64,000 bases of DNA from [Leptolyngbya] sp. JSC-1 (GTDB taxonomy: Bacteria > Cyanobacteriota > Cyanobacteriia > Elainellales > Elainellaceae). Position 1 is the first letter of the stretch. Each line of letters begins with the position of its first letter. Where the stretch lies: NCBI GenBank assembly GCA_000733415.1, contig KL662191.1:166560-230559 (forward strand). Reading direction: 5' to 3'. Below are positions 8,688 to 17,724 of the stretch, piece after piece. The notes beneath the pieces are model-generated. The model saw nothing but the letters and a program-made list of their open reading frames with translations. It made no database searches and was not told where the DNA came from. The position numbers and the translations under genes were made by a program.

Positions 8688-8714
8688 GTTTGGCATGAGT
8701 AGTTTGGCATGAGT
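8687..8714. repeat. 14-bp tandem duplication between pipX and pipY
   Basis: AGTTTGGCATGAGT occurs at 8687-8700 and 8701-8714. Both copies carry an ATGAGT. The second provides the pipY start, while the upstream ATG is followed by a stop after five codons. Confidence 0.95.
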
Positions 8715-9383
8715 ACGGTTTCAATTGAGCAATTGGCTGAACGGTTAGAACAAGTTCGCCTGACGTTACCGGGGACAGTCAAGTTAATTGCGGTGACAAA
8801 GCAAGTGCCAGTAGAAGCAATTCAGGCAGCCTATCAACTAGGTCTGCGCGATTTTGGCGAAAGTCGGATCCAGGAAGCAGTGGTAAAACAAGAGCAGTTA
8901 CAGCATTTGCAAGACATTACCTGGCATTTGATTGGGCATCTGCAAACCAATAAGGCCGCTAAAGCGTTAGATCAGTTTCAATGGATCCATTCACTTGATA
9001 GCCTTAAATTGACGCAACGACTGGATCAATTAGCGGCAAGTCTGCCTATAAAACCCAAACTCTGTCTTCAGGTAAAAATCGTTCCTGATCCCAACAAATA
9101 TGGCTGGACTGTTCCAGAACTATTAGCCGCTCTACCAGAGCTAAGCCAGTGTCAGCACCTTGAAATTGTGGGCCTGATGACGATTCCTCCCTACGGCCTG
9201 CCTGACGCAGAAACACTAGCCATTTTCCAGCAAGCGCGCCAACTAGCCGAGCAAATTCGCCAGCAATCCAGCCTGCCGATTCAGGAGCTATCGATGGGGA
9301 TGTCGAACGACTACCAGCTAGCAGTACAAGCAGGTGCAACCATGGTTCGGCTTGGCAGCACCCTGTTTGGCAAAAGAACTTAA
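8709..9383 (+). CDS. pipY: PLP homeostasis protein PipY (YggS/PLPBP family)
   Basis: A 224-residue fold-type III PLP-binding protein that buffers pyridoxal phosphate and amino-acid/keto-acid balance. PLP should bind K31 in IAVTKQV. Other family motifs are DFGESRIQEA, WHLIGHLQTNKA, LQVKIVPDPNKYGW, LMTIPPYG and LSMGMSNDY, with the phosphate loop VRLGSTLFG at the end. It forms the conserved pipX-pipY operon. The start at ATG 8709 matches the family; the competing ATG at 8695 encodes only five codons. Confidence 0.96.
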   Translation: MSTVSIEQLAERLEQVRLTLPGTVKLIAVTKQVPVEAIQAAYQLGLRDFGESRIQEAVVKQEQLQHLQDITWHLIGHLQTNKAAKALDQFQWIHSLDSLKLTQRLDQLAASLPIKPKLCLQVKIVPDPNKYGWTVPELLAALPELSQCQHLEIVGLMTIPPYGLPDAETLAIFQQARQLAEQIRQQSSLPIQELSMGMSNDYQLAVQAGATMVRLGSTLFGKRT

Positions 9384-10702
9384 CATCTGCCTCCATTTTC
9401 GCCCTGTCACAACCTGTGGCCAATTTTTGTGACTCTAAAAACGCTTTGTTGTTCTAACACTGTGCGTTTAAGTCGCTCGCCCCTGCAAGCAGTGTATGCG
9501 CTCTGAAGCTATAGCCGTTGCCACGACAATATCTCTTCTGGCAAACACTATACAGAGGAAGTAAAAGAACTTAAATCGATGTAACAGTCTTTGAAGAATC
9601 CGTTCAGTCAGCTTGACAGTTGGTTTGACGTCAATTGGACAGTTTTGAGCTGGCCTAAACACAGAGGATTGGTCGAGTTTCCCGTCTTGGGGAATTACTG
9701 TTTCGTCAACGGCTTGCTTCAGAGACTTAGCTGCAATCAGCACCAGGATCTTTTGACAGCTTTGCCTTTGCTAATTACCCATGTTTCGTGATTGATACAG
9801 TATTACTTTTATTTGTCATTTTCTAGCAATTGGTTAAAAGCGAATGGAACCCTATGTTGGAATTGATGGTTTTGATATATAGTAATAGCTCTGCATGCAT
9901 CGAGGCGCTCACTTAGGTGGCTCTGCCTGTAGGGTGCTTAACCCCCTGTTCTGAGTTTGTCGCGCTACATGTGGTAAATCTGAAATTTTTCTTGTATGAT
10001 CCAAAATGTTGGGGTACACTACTAGGGGCAAATGGAGAGGCAAGCGAAAAGGTAGCTGAAATTGGCTTTGTTTTTCGTTATTCTGGTTTTCTCCGGGCCT
10101 ATTATTTGGCTTATTCCCGCTTAGATAAACTGTATATATACCGGCCTAATGCTTTTCTCGATTGATCGATTGATCTTAAGGATTACTTTAGGTTCAACGG
10201 ATTTAATATTGGAGCCGAATATCATACTATTGAACAGTGCAGGCTCGATGGTTTTCAACTCTATTAATTTGCTTGAAGCTAGATAATATACGGATTACTG
10301 AATTGCTTCGATGAATTTTGAAGTAGTTTTGTAGCCGAAATTTTTGGCGTCCTTGGTGCTCGTAACTATAGTTTTAACGGTTCTGTTTGACTACTTTTGT
10401 TAAATTTTGGTTTGGTTATTGATTTCGGGGATTTGGTTGTATACTGTTGACTCAATTCTGAATCGGTTGAAGCGAAACAAGCAAAATAAATTAAATACAG
10501 GACTAAAAAATACTCAATGAGTTGAACCTGTGGTTTAATGAGTTGCGCTTAAGGCATTACCTGAGAGTTGAGGTAAAGGAGTAGCCTTAAAAGTACCTCC
10601 AGTTCGTTATCTTCGGTATGAACCATATGCACGGCTAGAGGATGTTGCTTGGGCTAATCTGAGGTTTTTCTAGTTAACCTTAGTTGTGATGGAGCGTGAA
10701 CA
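9384..10702. other. 1.3-kb stretch without a recognisable gene
   Basis: No frame here resembles a known protein. The open frames at 9591-9791 and 9917-10165 are short, have no ribosome site and no family features. The second half (10,160-10,550) is very AT-rich. This is the longest gene-free gap in the window. It probably holds the sepF promoter region and could hold a small RNA or the remains of a lost gene. Confidence 0.5.
10549..10590 (+). promoter_or_regulatory. Nested hairpin in the probable sepF 5' leader
   Basis: TTAAGGC (10549-10555) pairs with GCCTTAA (10584-10590). Inside it TTACCT (10557-10562) pairs with AGGTAA (10571-10576) around an 8-base loop. It lies about 110 bp before sepF and has no T-run, so it is not a terminator. 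Confidence 0.4.
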
Positions 10703-11299
10703 GTGAATAGTATCTTTTCAAAGTTGAGGGATTTTGTAGGCATGACTGAACCTGTAGACTACGAATATGATTACGAAGAAGTAGATGGAGAAGAGTACCA
10801 GAATCTCTATCAGGAAGAGCATCCCCAAGTTACCCCAGAAGAAGAACCGCGGCGACGGCGGATGCGGGAGAGAACGATGCTTTCTAGTGACTCTACTACT
10901 ACTAATATGGGTATAGGTTCATCTATGAGTAATGTAATTGGAATGCCAGGCGCGGTGAACGGAATGTCTGAAGTTGTGGTGATGGAACCTCGAACCTTTG
11001 AAGAGATGCCCCAAGCGATTCGAGCGCTACGTGAGCGGAAATCGGTAGTGCTGAATCTGACGATTATGGACCCAGACCAGGCTCAACGGGCTGTAGACTT
11101 TGTGGCAGGCGGTACTTATGCTATCGATGGTCACCAAGAGCGCATTGGCGAAAGCATTTTCCTATTCACGCCTAACTGTGTACAGGTGAGCACTCAACTT
11201 GGCAATGGCAACGATCTCAACGCCACTCAACAACCAACGATGCGTCGTCCTGTCAATGCCAACTCTGCCTGGATGACAGACCAGGTTCGGATGGCTTAG
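10703..11299 (+). CDS. sepF: Cell division protein SepF
   Basis: A 198-residue FtsZ-ring partner (Cdv2 in cyanobacteria). It has a short N-terminal membrane-binding amphipathic segment (MNSIFSKLRDFVG) and a very acidic Tyr/Glu-rich linker. The C-terminal SepF/DUF552 domain (about 92-180) has EMPQAIRALRERKSVVLNL, AQRAVDFVAGGTYA and SIFLFTPNCV. Start is GTG 10703 with GGAG 8 nt upstream. It lies next to proC, as in many cyanobacteria and Gram-positive bacteria. Confidence 0.95.
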   Translation: MNSIFSKLRDFVGMTEPVDYEYDYEEVDGEEYQNLYQEEHPQVTPEEEPRRRRMRERTMLSSDSTTTNMGIGSSMSNVIGMPGAVNGMSEVVVMEPRTFEEMPQAIRALRERKSVVLNLTIMDPDQAQRAVDFVAGGTYAIDGHQERIGESIFLFTPNCVQVSTQLGNGNDLNATQQPTMRRPVNANSAWMTDQVRMA

Positions 11300-11388
11300 G
11301 TTATGTCCACCTAATCAATTCGTCATCAGCAAAAGTTGAGCGCTCAAAGCTCTATAAGACGAGATCTGATTAAGGAGTATTCATTCAG

Positions 11389-12186
11389 TTGTCCATTCAA
11401 TTGGGAATTATTGGCGGCGGGGTAATGGGAGAAGCTCTCTTATCCCGCCTTTTGAGCAACAAGGGCTATTCACCTGAGGCTGTACTGGTAAGCGAACCGC
11501 AAGCACAGCGTCGCTCTGTTTTGGCCCAGCAATACGGCATACAGGTGACAGCTGAGAATCAAGACTTGATAGCCGCGCCGATCCTGCTGCTCGCAATCAA
11601 GCCTCAGGTATTTGATGCGGTTGTAAATCAGCTTGAGTCAAGAAATCCAAGTCAGCTTGTTTTGTCCATCATGGCGGGGGTGACACTACAGCGGTTGCAG
11701 ACTGCCTTTCCAGGCCAACCCATCGTCCGCTCAATGCCCAATACACCTGCTACGGTGGGAGCCGGAATGACAGCAATTGCCCCAGGTCAGTTCGCTCAGC
11801 CCAGCCATATCCAGCTTGCTCAGCAAATTTTTGCGGCTGTAGGTGAAGTAGTAGAGGTGCCAGAATCCTTGCTAGATGCCGTAACGGGGCTATCGGGTTC
11901 GGGACCAGGCTATGTTGCTGTGATGATTGAGGCCTTAATTGATGGAGGAGTCGCAGCTGGATTGCCGAGAGCCATCGCGACTCAGCTCGCGATTCAAACC
12001 GTGCGCGGTACGGCAGAACTGATACACACTCAAGGCATCCATCCGGCTCAGCTTAAGGATCAGGTCACTAGTCCAGGAGGAACCACAATCGCGGGCATTG
12101 CTTGTCTGGAGCAGGCAGGGTTTCGCTCCGCTCTGATTGAGGCGGTTAAGGCAGCTTCCCGTCGTTCGCAGGAGCTTGGTCAGTAG
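11389..12186 (+). CDS. proC: Pyrroline-5-carboxylate reductase
   Basis: Catalyses the last step of proline synthesis, the NAD(P)H reduction of 1-pyrroline-5-carboxylate. The N-terminal Rossmann motif is GIIGGGVMGEA, followed by VRSMPNTPATVG, LSGSGPGYV and the C-terminal signature QVTSPGGTTIAG. The 265 residues are standard length. The start is TTG 11389, placed by homology and by AAGGAG 11 nt upstream; no ATG is available before the NAD(P)-binding motif. Confidence 0.95.
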   Translation: MSIQLGIIGGGVMGEALLSRLLSNKGYSPEAVLVSEPQAQRRSVLAQQYGIQVTAENQDLIAAPILLLAIKPQVFDAVVNQLESRNPSQLVLSIMAGVTLQRLQTAFPGQPIVRSMPNTPATVGAGMTAIAPGQFAQPSHIQLAQQIFAAVGEVVEVPESLLDAVTGLSGSGPGYVAVMIEALIDGGVAAGLPRAIATQLAIQTVRGTAELIHTQGIHPAQLKDQVTSPGGTTIAGIACLEQAGFRSALIEAVKAASRRSQELGQ

Positions 12187-12468
12187 CTTGGGTTAGCTTG
12201 ACCTGCTTCGAGATGATTGGCAGCCTTTGATACTGCGATTATGGTTGGTCAGTTAATTAGACCTGAACCCAATTAGACCCGAACTGGTTGGGTCGAAATT
12301 GCGTTGAGAGGTGGCGGTTTTGCTTGACACTGAGTAGAATGAGTTGAAGATCGGGGTCGTTGGTGATTCAAGTTTGACGTTTTTGTCAAGCTTCAGGCAA
12401 GATTAATTGCAGAATATTCAATCGAAGTCGGGGTGCCTTGTTCTTTCCTTAACGGTCAAAGAATTGGG

Positions 12469-12765
12469 ATGGACATACCTCAACTGCTGATCAAGCTTTT
12501 GATCGCGCTGTTTTGTGCTGCAGTAGCTGATGTACTGATACCACGTCGCGTTCCTGGTGGCATCACTGGGTTAATTCTGATTGGACTGGCCGGCATCTGG
12601 CTAGGGGAATGGGGCTTTGCGCTGCTCAAGCGGGAATTTGGCCTGAGTTGGGCTGTTTTATACTGGCAAGTCCAAGATGTGTTGATCGTTCCCGCAGTGA
12701 TTGGTTGCGCCATCATTCTCTATGTTGTGACAGCATTCATGCGATGGGCGCGATACGGAAGCTGA
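12469..12765 (+). CDS. Small membrane protein, GlsB/YeaQ/YmgE (transglycosylase-associated) family
   Basis: A 98-residue inner membrane protein with three hydrophobic helices and the Gly-rich segment PGGITGLILIGLAGIWLGEW that marks this stress-associated family. Its biochemical role is unknown. I place the start at ATG 12469; an in-frame GTG at 12433 would add 12 residues that look non-membrane and unconserved. It stands alone between gaps of 282 and 214 bp. Confidence 0.65.
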   Translation: MDIPQLLIKLLIALFCAAVADVLIPRRVPGGITGLILIGLAGIWLGEWGFALLKREFGLSWAVLYWQVQDVLIVPAVIGCAIILYVVTAFMRWARYGS

Positions 12766-12979
12766 TTGGCTGTGTAGCAACATACACACGTTTTTTGTCG
12801 TCATTCCGGTAGACTCTGGGGGAAGAGCCAATTGAGAGAGACGTAGCAACCTTTGTGCTTAGATAGCCTAGTGTGTTTCCAATTTGTTTTCCAACTTGTG
12901 TTTCCAATAGCAGGCTTGGAGAGGGTTACAGGTCAGCAACTCAGATTTACTAGTACTCAGGTTCACTAGGGAGAAAGCA

Positions 12980-13969
12980 ATGAGTGCCAACTCAACAACC
13001 CCAAAGCAGCAACTTTTTCATGCCACTATTTTGACCTGGGCAATTGCAGGCCAAGCAAGCTTTGCCTTCTTCAGAAAAATCAGGTTGATGTTTTTATACC
13101 TGCGACGCAATGTGATTGCGCAATTGCAAGACCCCCAGCCCCATCCGCTCAAACGACCCAAAGTCTTGGCTGTCATTCCCCATATTGCTTCACCGGCTGA
13201 AGCGCGAGACCGCCACCGAGCAACGGCAAAAATCGAGAAGCTAGGCCATACGATTGATGGCCTGCTGACAAGCTTTGCTCACTGCGAATTAACCATTCTA
13301 ATCAGTACAGTTCCCGGTCGGCATGTTACAGCCCATTTGCCGGAATACCAAAAAAAATGCGTTCAGGTGCTGGAAGTTACAGATTGTGACCCGCTCTATG
13401 TGGGCTTTAGGGCACAGGACGAGTTGGTCCAGCGGCTCGATCACTTTGACTGGTTTTTGTTTCTCGAAGATGACATCGTGCTTCACGACAGTTTTTTCCT
13501 GGAGAAACTAGAGCAATTCAACCAGCGCTGCGGCTATTCAAATGCTGTGCTGCTACCCAATCGCTATGAAATTTGGGAAGGCACAAAACGCTATATTGAT
13601 TTGACTATTGATACTAAGATTGCCTGGAACAAGCTGTCCCAGGTTGAGATCGAGGGGGTGAAATACGCAGAATGTACCAATCCTCATTCGGCGCTTTACT
13701 GTCTGTCGCAAGCCCAACTGCAGGCTTGGGTCCGGTCAGGACGCAGATGGAAGTATCAAAACTTGATGGTTGGCCCCCTGGAGTCGGCAGCTACGTTTTG
13801 TTTACTAGAATGCTTCAGGCTCTATAAGCCTCACCCCATGAACTTAAATTTCCTAGAGGTGAGGCATTACGATACCAAGTACTCCAGACTGCATCCCGAT
13901 CCATCCCCCTATGCCCTCTCCCCGGTTCGCCAGCCGGCGCTAGTAGGAGCAGGCTCAGGGAGGAGTTGA
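12980..13969 (+). CDS. Glycosyltransferase-like protein of unknown specificity
   Basis: A 329-residue protein that resembles GT-A nucleotide-sugar enzymes. KVLAVIPHIASPAEARDRHRAT opens the domain at about residue 60. WFLFLEDDIVLHD (about 155) supplies an EDD metal-binding-like motif, and the N-terminal 60 residues include a hydrophobic helix that may tether it to the membrane. I cannot name a family. GGGAG lies 6 nt before ATG 12980. It stands apart from the glycan clusters at 46-63 kb and converges with the S9 peptidase gene. Confidence 0.55.
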   Translation: MSANSTTPKQQLFHATILTWAIAGQASFAFFRKIRLMFLYLRRNVIAQLQDPQPHPLKRPKVLAVIPHIASPAEARDRHRATAKIEKLGHTIDGLLTSFAHCELTILISTVPGRHVTAHLPEYQKKCVQVLEVTDCDPLYVGFRAQDELVQRLDHFDWFLFLEDDIVLHDSFFLEKLEQFNQRCGYSNAVLLPNRYEIWEGTKRYIDLTIDTKIAWNKLSQVEIEGVKYAECTNPHSALYCLSQAQLQAWVRSGRRWKYQNLMVGPLESAATFCLLECFRLYKPHPMNLNFLEVRHYDTKYSRLHPDPSPYALSPVRQPALVGAGSGRS

Positions 13970-13982
13970 GAATCTGCCCGCC

Positions 13983-15881
13983 CTACTTCAGCAGACCCGA
14001 ATGGCCGGGAATTTCGCCCACTGGCTCGCAGCGACCTCCCAAATATTTAGCGAGAAACTCTTCGGCAATCGCATAGAAGTGGAGCCGATTTTCGGGACGG
14101 GCAAAGCCGTGACCTTCATCCGGGTAAAGCACATATTCAACAGGTTTTCCGGCTTGCCGCATCGCTTCTACAATCTGATCGCTCTCGGCCTGCTTGACTC
14201 GCGGATCGTTGGCTCCTTGACCGATCAATAGAGGCCTTTGAATCCGGTCAATGAAAAACAGCGGCGAACGCGATTTGAGGAAGTCGGCTTCGGTTTCCAT
14301 ATTGCCAATGCGGTGATACATCTGGGCTTTGATTGGCTCCCAGTAGGGCGGAATACTCTGCAGCAAAGTGAGGATATTACTTGGTCCGACAATATCCACT
14401 CCGGCTGCAAACACCTCTGGCGTGAAGGTGAGGCCAACCAAGGTAGCATAGCCACCGTAAGAGCCACCCATTATCGCAACCTTATTGCGATCGGCAATGC
14501 CCTGATCTACCAACCAATTCACAGCATCGAGCAAATCATCGTGCATCTTGGCCGCCCATTCCCGATTGCCCGCATTCAAAAACGCTTTGCCGTAGCCGGT
14601 TGAGCCACGGAAGTTGATCTGCAATACTGCGTACCCCCGATTGGCGAGCCACTGCGCTTCCGGATCGTATCCCCAGGTGTCGCGTGCCCAAGGGCCGCCA
14701 TGCACCAGCAGTACAGCAGGCAGGTTTTGCGCTGGAATCCCCGCAGGTGTGGTCAGGTAGCCATGAATCGTCAGGCCATCGCGAGCCGAGTAGGAAATTG
14801 GCTGCATCGAGGCCAGCGCCAGTTGCTCTAATTCTGGCTGATTGCTGAATAGAAACGTGCTGGTTTTAGAATTGCGGTCATAAATGTAGTAGTAAACCGG
14901 GCCATCATCAGCGGTGTAGCTGACCAACCAACGATCGTCAGCTAGGGTGCGGCTGCCAATGCTGAACTCACCGGGACGAACCTGGGCAATGGCTTCAAAG
15001 TCAGCGGCAATGCTGTTGTCTAGAATTTGCCAGTTGAGTTTGTCGCGGTAAAAGGCAACGGCTTGTAAGGTATGGTTGGTCGGATGGGTCACAACACCAC
15101 CCACGTCGTACTGTTCATCTGCGGCAATCACGGTTTCTTGCCGGGTGGCTAAATCGAGCGCCAGTAACCGTTGGGCATTTGCATCGTGGCTGCCAACAAG
15201 ATAGAGCGTTTTGCCATCCGCCGAAAAGCCAACCGGGTAGCCTTCATCATCCGCACTCCAGTGGCGCAACAGTTCCCACTCCTGATCCACCGTAGCTCGG
15301 TAGAGCAAATCCGAACCGCCATCCGGGGTAGCCGCCACCGCGACGCGAATTTGCAACTCAGGATCAGCCATCCAATTGATAATGTTGCCCGGATTCTGAG
15401 TGTCAAACTCGACGGCTCCATTGCTGAGGTTCACCCGATACACATCAAAAATTTGCGGATCGTTCAGGTTCATGCCGACCAAAATCTGATCGGGATGATC
15501 CGGATCTAGCTCGATGGGTTCAGCTTTGACACCCTGGAAGGGCGTCAGATCGCGAACGATATTCGAATGGATACTGACGGCATAGCAGTGGAAATTTTCG
15601 TCTCCGTCTGCATCCTGCATATAGATCAACTGGTTGCCATCATAGGTCCAGAAATAGGCACGTATACCTCGCTTTTTATCTGCTGTAAGCTGTCGATCGT
15701 CTGTTTCTCCAACAGTACGCAGCCAGACCTGCAAGACATTTTTGTCGTCTGGAGCGATGTAAGCCAAATATTTGCCATCCGGCGATAGGCGAGGGCGGGC
15801 GCGTTCTGGATTTCCAAACAGCGTTTCCCGGGGAATTAGGGGCGGGAGTTGGGCGGTGAGGGGGTCCGTAGTGGTTTGCAT
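13983..15881 (-). CDS. S9-family prolyl oligopeptidase / acylaminoacyl-peptidase
   Basis: A 632-residue cytoplasmic serine peptidase that should cleave short peptides. The N-terminal two-thirds is a WD40/TolB-type beta-propeller (ARPRLSPDGKYLAYIAPD and similar blades). The last 260 residues are an alpha/beta hydrolase with the nucleophile in GGSYGGYA, the Asp in GANDPRVKQAE and the His in DEGHGF. There is no signal peptide. I place the start at ATG 15881 (MQTTTDPL); the frame continues 25 codons upstream through a Lys/Leu/Phe-rich stretch that does not look like protein. Confidence 0.92.
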   Translation of the reverse strand: MQTTTDPLTAQLPPLIPRETLFGNPERARPRLSPDGKYLAYIAPDDKNVLQVWLRTVGETDDRQLTADKKRGIRAYFWTYDGNQLIYMQDADGDENFHCYAVSIHSNIVRDLTPFQGVKAEPIELDPDHPDQILVGMNLNDPQIFDVYRVNLSNGAVEFDTQNPGNIINWMADPELQIRVAVAATPDGGSDLLYRATVDQEWELLRHWSADDEGYPVGFSADGKTLYLVGSHDANAQRLLALDLATRQETVIAADEQYDVGGVVTHPTNHTLQAVAFYRDKLNWQILDNSIAADFEAIAQVRPGEFSIGSRTLADDRWLVSYTADDGPVYYYIYDRNSKTSTFLFSNQPELEQLALASMQPISYSARDGLTIHGYLTTPAGIPAQNLPAVLLVHGGPWARDTWGYDPEAQWLANRGYAVLQINFRGSTGYGKAFLNAGNREWAAKMHDDLLDAVNWLVDQGIADRNKVAIMGGSYGGYATLVGLTFTPEVFAAGVDIVGPSNILTLLQSIPPYWEPIKAQMYHRIGNMETEADFLKSRSPLFFIDRIQRPLLIGQGANDPRVKQAESDQIVEAMRQAGKPVEYVLYPDEGHGFARPENRLHFYAIAEEFLAKYLGGRCEPVGEIPGHSGLLK

Positions 15882-16015
15882 GATCAACTGTTCGCTATCA
15901 AATGTCACTTTTATAAAGCTAACAAGTTTCAAGCGAACCAGTTTCAAACAAACCAATTTTGATTTTGATGAACTAACAAAATTCCAACTGCTGGCGGCGG
16001 CTGGCGAGCAAATGG

Positions 16016-16417
16016 CTACCGTTGAGTGCGGTGCCAGCCAGGTGCTGCTACAGGCTCTGGATTGTTTTCGGGTTGAGACTGGGCTTCTAGCATTACCAAG
16101 ATGTAGGATTCGATCTCTAGATCGAGCCAGCGGCCACGCAGGTGAATTGTAGTCGTTGCGGTTAAAGAAACCGCATCTTCAATGATTACCGCTTGGTCAG
16201 GAAATAGTTCTCGGCTTTCTAGCACGGCTTCAACAATGCGGTGAATTGGCTGGGAGAATGGGTTTACTGGCGAGGACGGTTTTGCATCATCTGCATCGAT
16301 GGCTAAAAGCTGATCACAGATCTGCTGTGCAACGCTGTTGGCTAGAATTAGAGCACCTTCTACATTTAAGATCAAAATGCCCATTGGTAGACCTTCCAGC
16401 CCGTCTTCATGCATCAT
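16016..16417 (-). CDS. PAS-like domain protein lacking an HTH (truncated paralogue of the next gene)
   Basis: 133 residues forming a PAS-like sensor domain (GILILNVEGALILANSVAQQIC, and later RGRWLDLEIESYILVMLE). These blocks line up with the N-terminal part of the LuxR-type protein encoded at 16589-17209 (GAMILTDTGELVVSNTNASQIC, HLFVTLED). Unlike that protein it stops right after the PAS region, with a tail PENNPEPVAAPG, and no HTH can be read in any frame beyond the stop. It is either a stand-alone sensor or a paralogue that lost its DNA-binding domain. Confidence 0.65.
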   Translation of the reverse strand: MMHEDGLEGLPMGILILNVEGALILANSVAQQICDQLLAIDADDAKPSSPVNPFSQPIHRIVEAVLESRELFPDQAVIIEDAVSLTATTTIHLRGRWLDLEIESYILVMLEAQSQPENNPEPVAAPGWHRTQR

Positions 16418-16588
16418 GCTCTATACCTCTTTGTGGTGCTAGTTGCGATATCTTTTGCCGTATCGTCTTGTTTCGTTGCCGATTTCTCAATGCGTTCTAA
16501 CCGTCTAAATAATGGCAACAGATAAAGACATTTTATATACACCCTGATATTTATTGAAACTTGAATCAATTTTTCAATCTATTTGATT

Positions 16589-17209
16589 TTAGTTATTCAA
16601 TTCATGATTTACCCATTCACTGGCATCCCGTTTAGCATGGATGCTTTTAATGTGTTTTTTAACCGTATCTTCGGCAATATGCAGCTCAGCCGCAATTGCT
16701 TTATAAGAATAGCTAGCTCGTTTCAGCAACCAGACTTGAGTTTCTCGGTCAGTTAAGCCATACTTGCGAGCTTCTGCTCTAGCGCGATGCTCAGCCGATT
16801 GGTGCTGATCTTCCAACGTCACAAACAGATGGGGCTGATCACCATAACCCGATGCTAACCACCAAGCGCGAATCCGGATCACACCAGCCTCATCGATTTT
16901 GATTTCGTCTTCGATGAGTTTAAGCTGGTCTTCGATGAGCGTTTGGCAACAGCGCCAAATTTGTTGCGGCACCTTAGATAAGGTTTGCGTCAGTTGATGG
17001 GTTAACTGATGGCAAATCTGGCTGGCATTGGTGTTGGAAACCACTAGCTCTCCTGTATCGGTGAGAATCATGGCACCATCGATCTGGCTTTCGACTAGGA
17101 CTTGAAAGAGTTGGCTAGGAGACAATAAGGTTGAAGGTTTCGCAGTCGATCTGCGATCAGGATAGGTTACAGTGTTCATCATTTTGGGGGCTGTAAATGA
17201 ACTTGACAC
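16589..17209 (-). CDS. LuxR-family transcriptional regulator with N-terminal PAS-like domain
   Basis: A 206-residue regulator. A PAS-like sensor (about 30-135) is followed by a C-terminal LuxR/GerE HTH (about 145-200: YGLTDRETQVWLLKR, SYKAIAAELHIAEDTVKKHI). It has no receiver domain or phospho-Asp, so the signal probably enters through the PAS fold. Start is GTG 17209 by longest frame; two ATGs nine and ten codons downstream (17182, 17179) are equally possible. A PAS-only relative lies 170 bp downstream on the same strand. The target genes are unknown. Confidence 0.82.
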   Translation of the reverse strand: MSSSFTAPKMMNTVTYPDRRSTAKPSTLLSPSQLFQVLVESQIDGAMILTDTGELVVSNTNASQICHQLTHQLTQTLSKVPQQIWRCCQTLIEDQLKLIEDEIKIDEAGVIRIRAWWLASGYGDQPHLFVTLEDQHQSAEHRARAEARKYGLTDRETQVWLLKRASYSYKAIAAELHIAEDTVKKHIKSIHAKRDASEWVNHELNN

Positions 17210-17724
17210 TGCCTCAGAAGGCGAATCTATTTAAATCAAGCAATCAAGTTGATTTCGTTTTAGCTTTCCTCACACCATGATCCAATTAGTTCGATTTAAT
17301 CAGTTCACCAACAAAGGCGATTGCTGCATAAAATTGCATTATCTGCATAAAGCGGTCAGGATTGAGTCGTAGATGCTGTGGATACTGATATAAGCCACTA
17401 CAGTCACAGAGGGGGAAATTTCGGTAGAAATCTACGCCGATTGGCTGAGTTCATCCTCTGTGCGACCCGTTCCCGAACGGTAAAACTAAACTACAGTCGA
17501 TTTACGCACTAATCCAGGTTTCTTCTGCTGGGGAAGATTACTTTTCAAGTCTTGCAAGAATTGAGTGTAATTGTCTGTCTGTTTCCGTAATCATCTTCTC
17601 CGCGCTTGAGGTTAGGGAATCAGGACAATTTGATCGAGAAAGAGAGCTTAGGATGGATAGATGGGTAAATGGGAGCCTGAAGAATTTCATCAAAAATCTC
17701 ATCAAATCATCAACGAAGTAGGGC
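17210..17724. other. Intergenic region, 515 bp, upstream of the LuxR gene
   Basis: No gene. It contains an inverted repeat CACAGAGG (17405-17412) and CCTCTGTG (17455-17462), 42 bp apart, that could be an operator or part of a leader hairpin. Confidence 0.4.

Noticed and set aside
9591..10165. Two open frames (66 and 82 codons) in the gap before sepF
   Set aside because: No start signals or recognisable features; composition resembles non-coding DNA.
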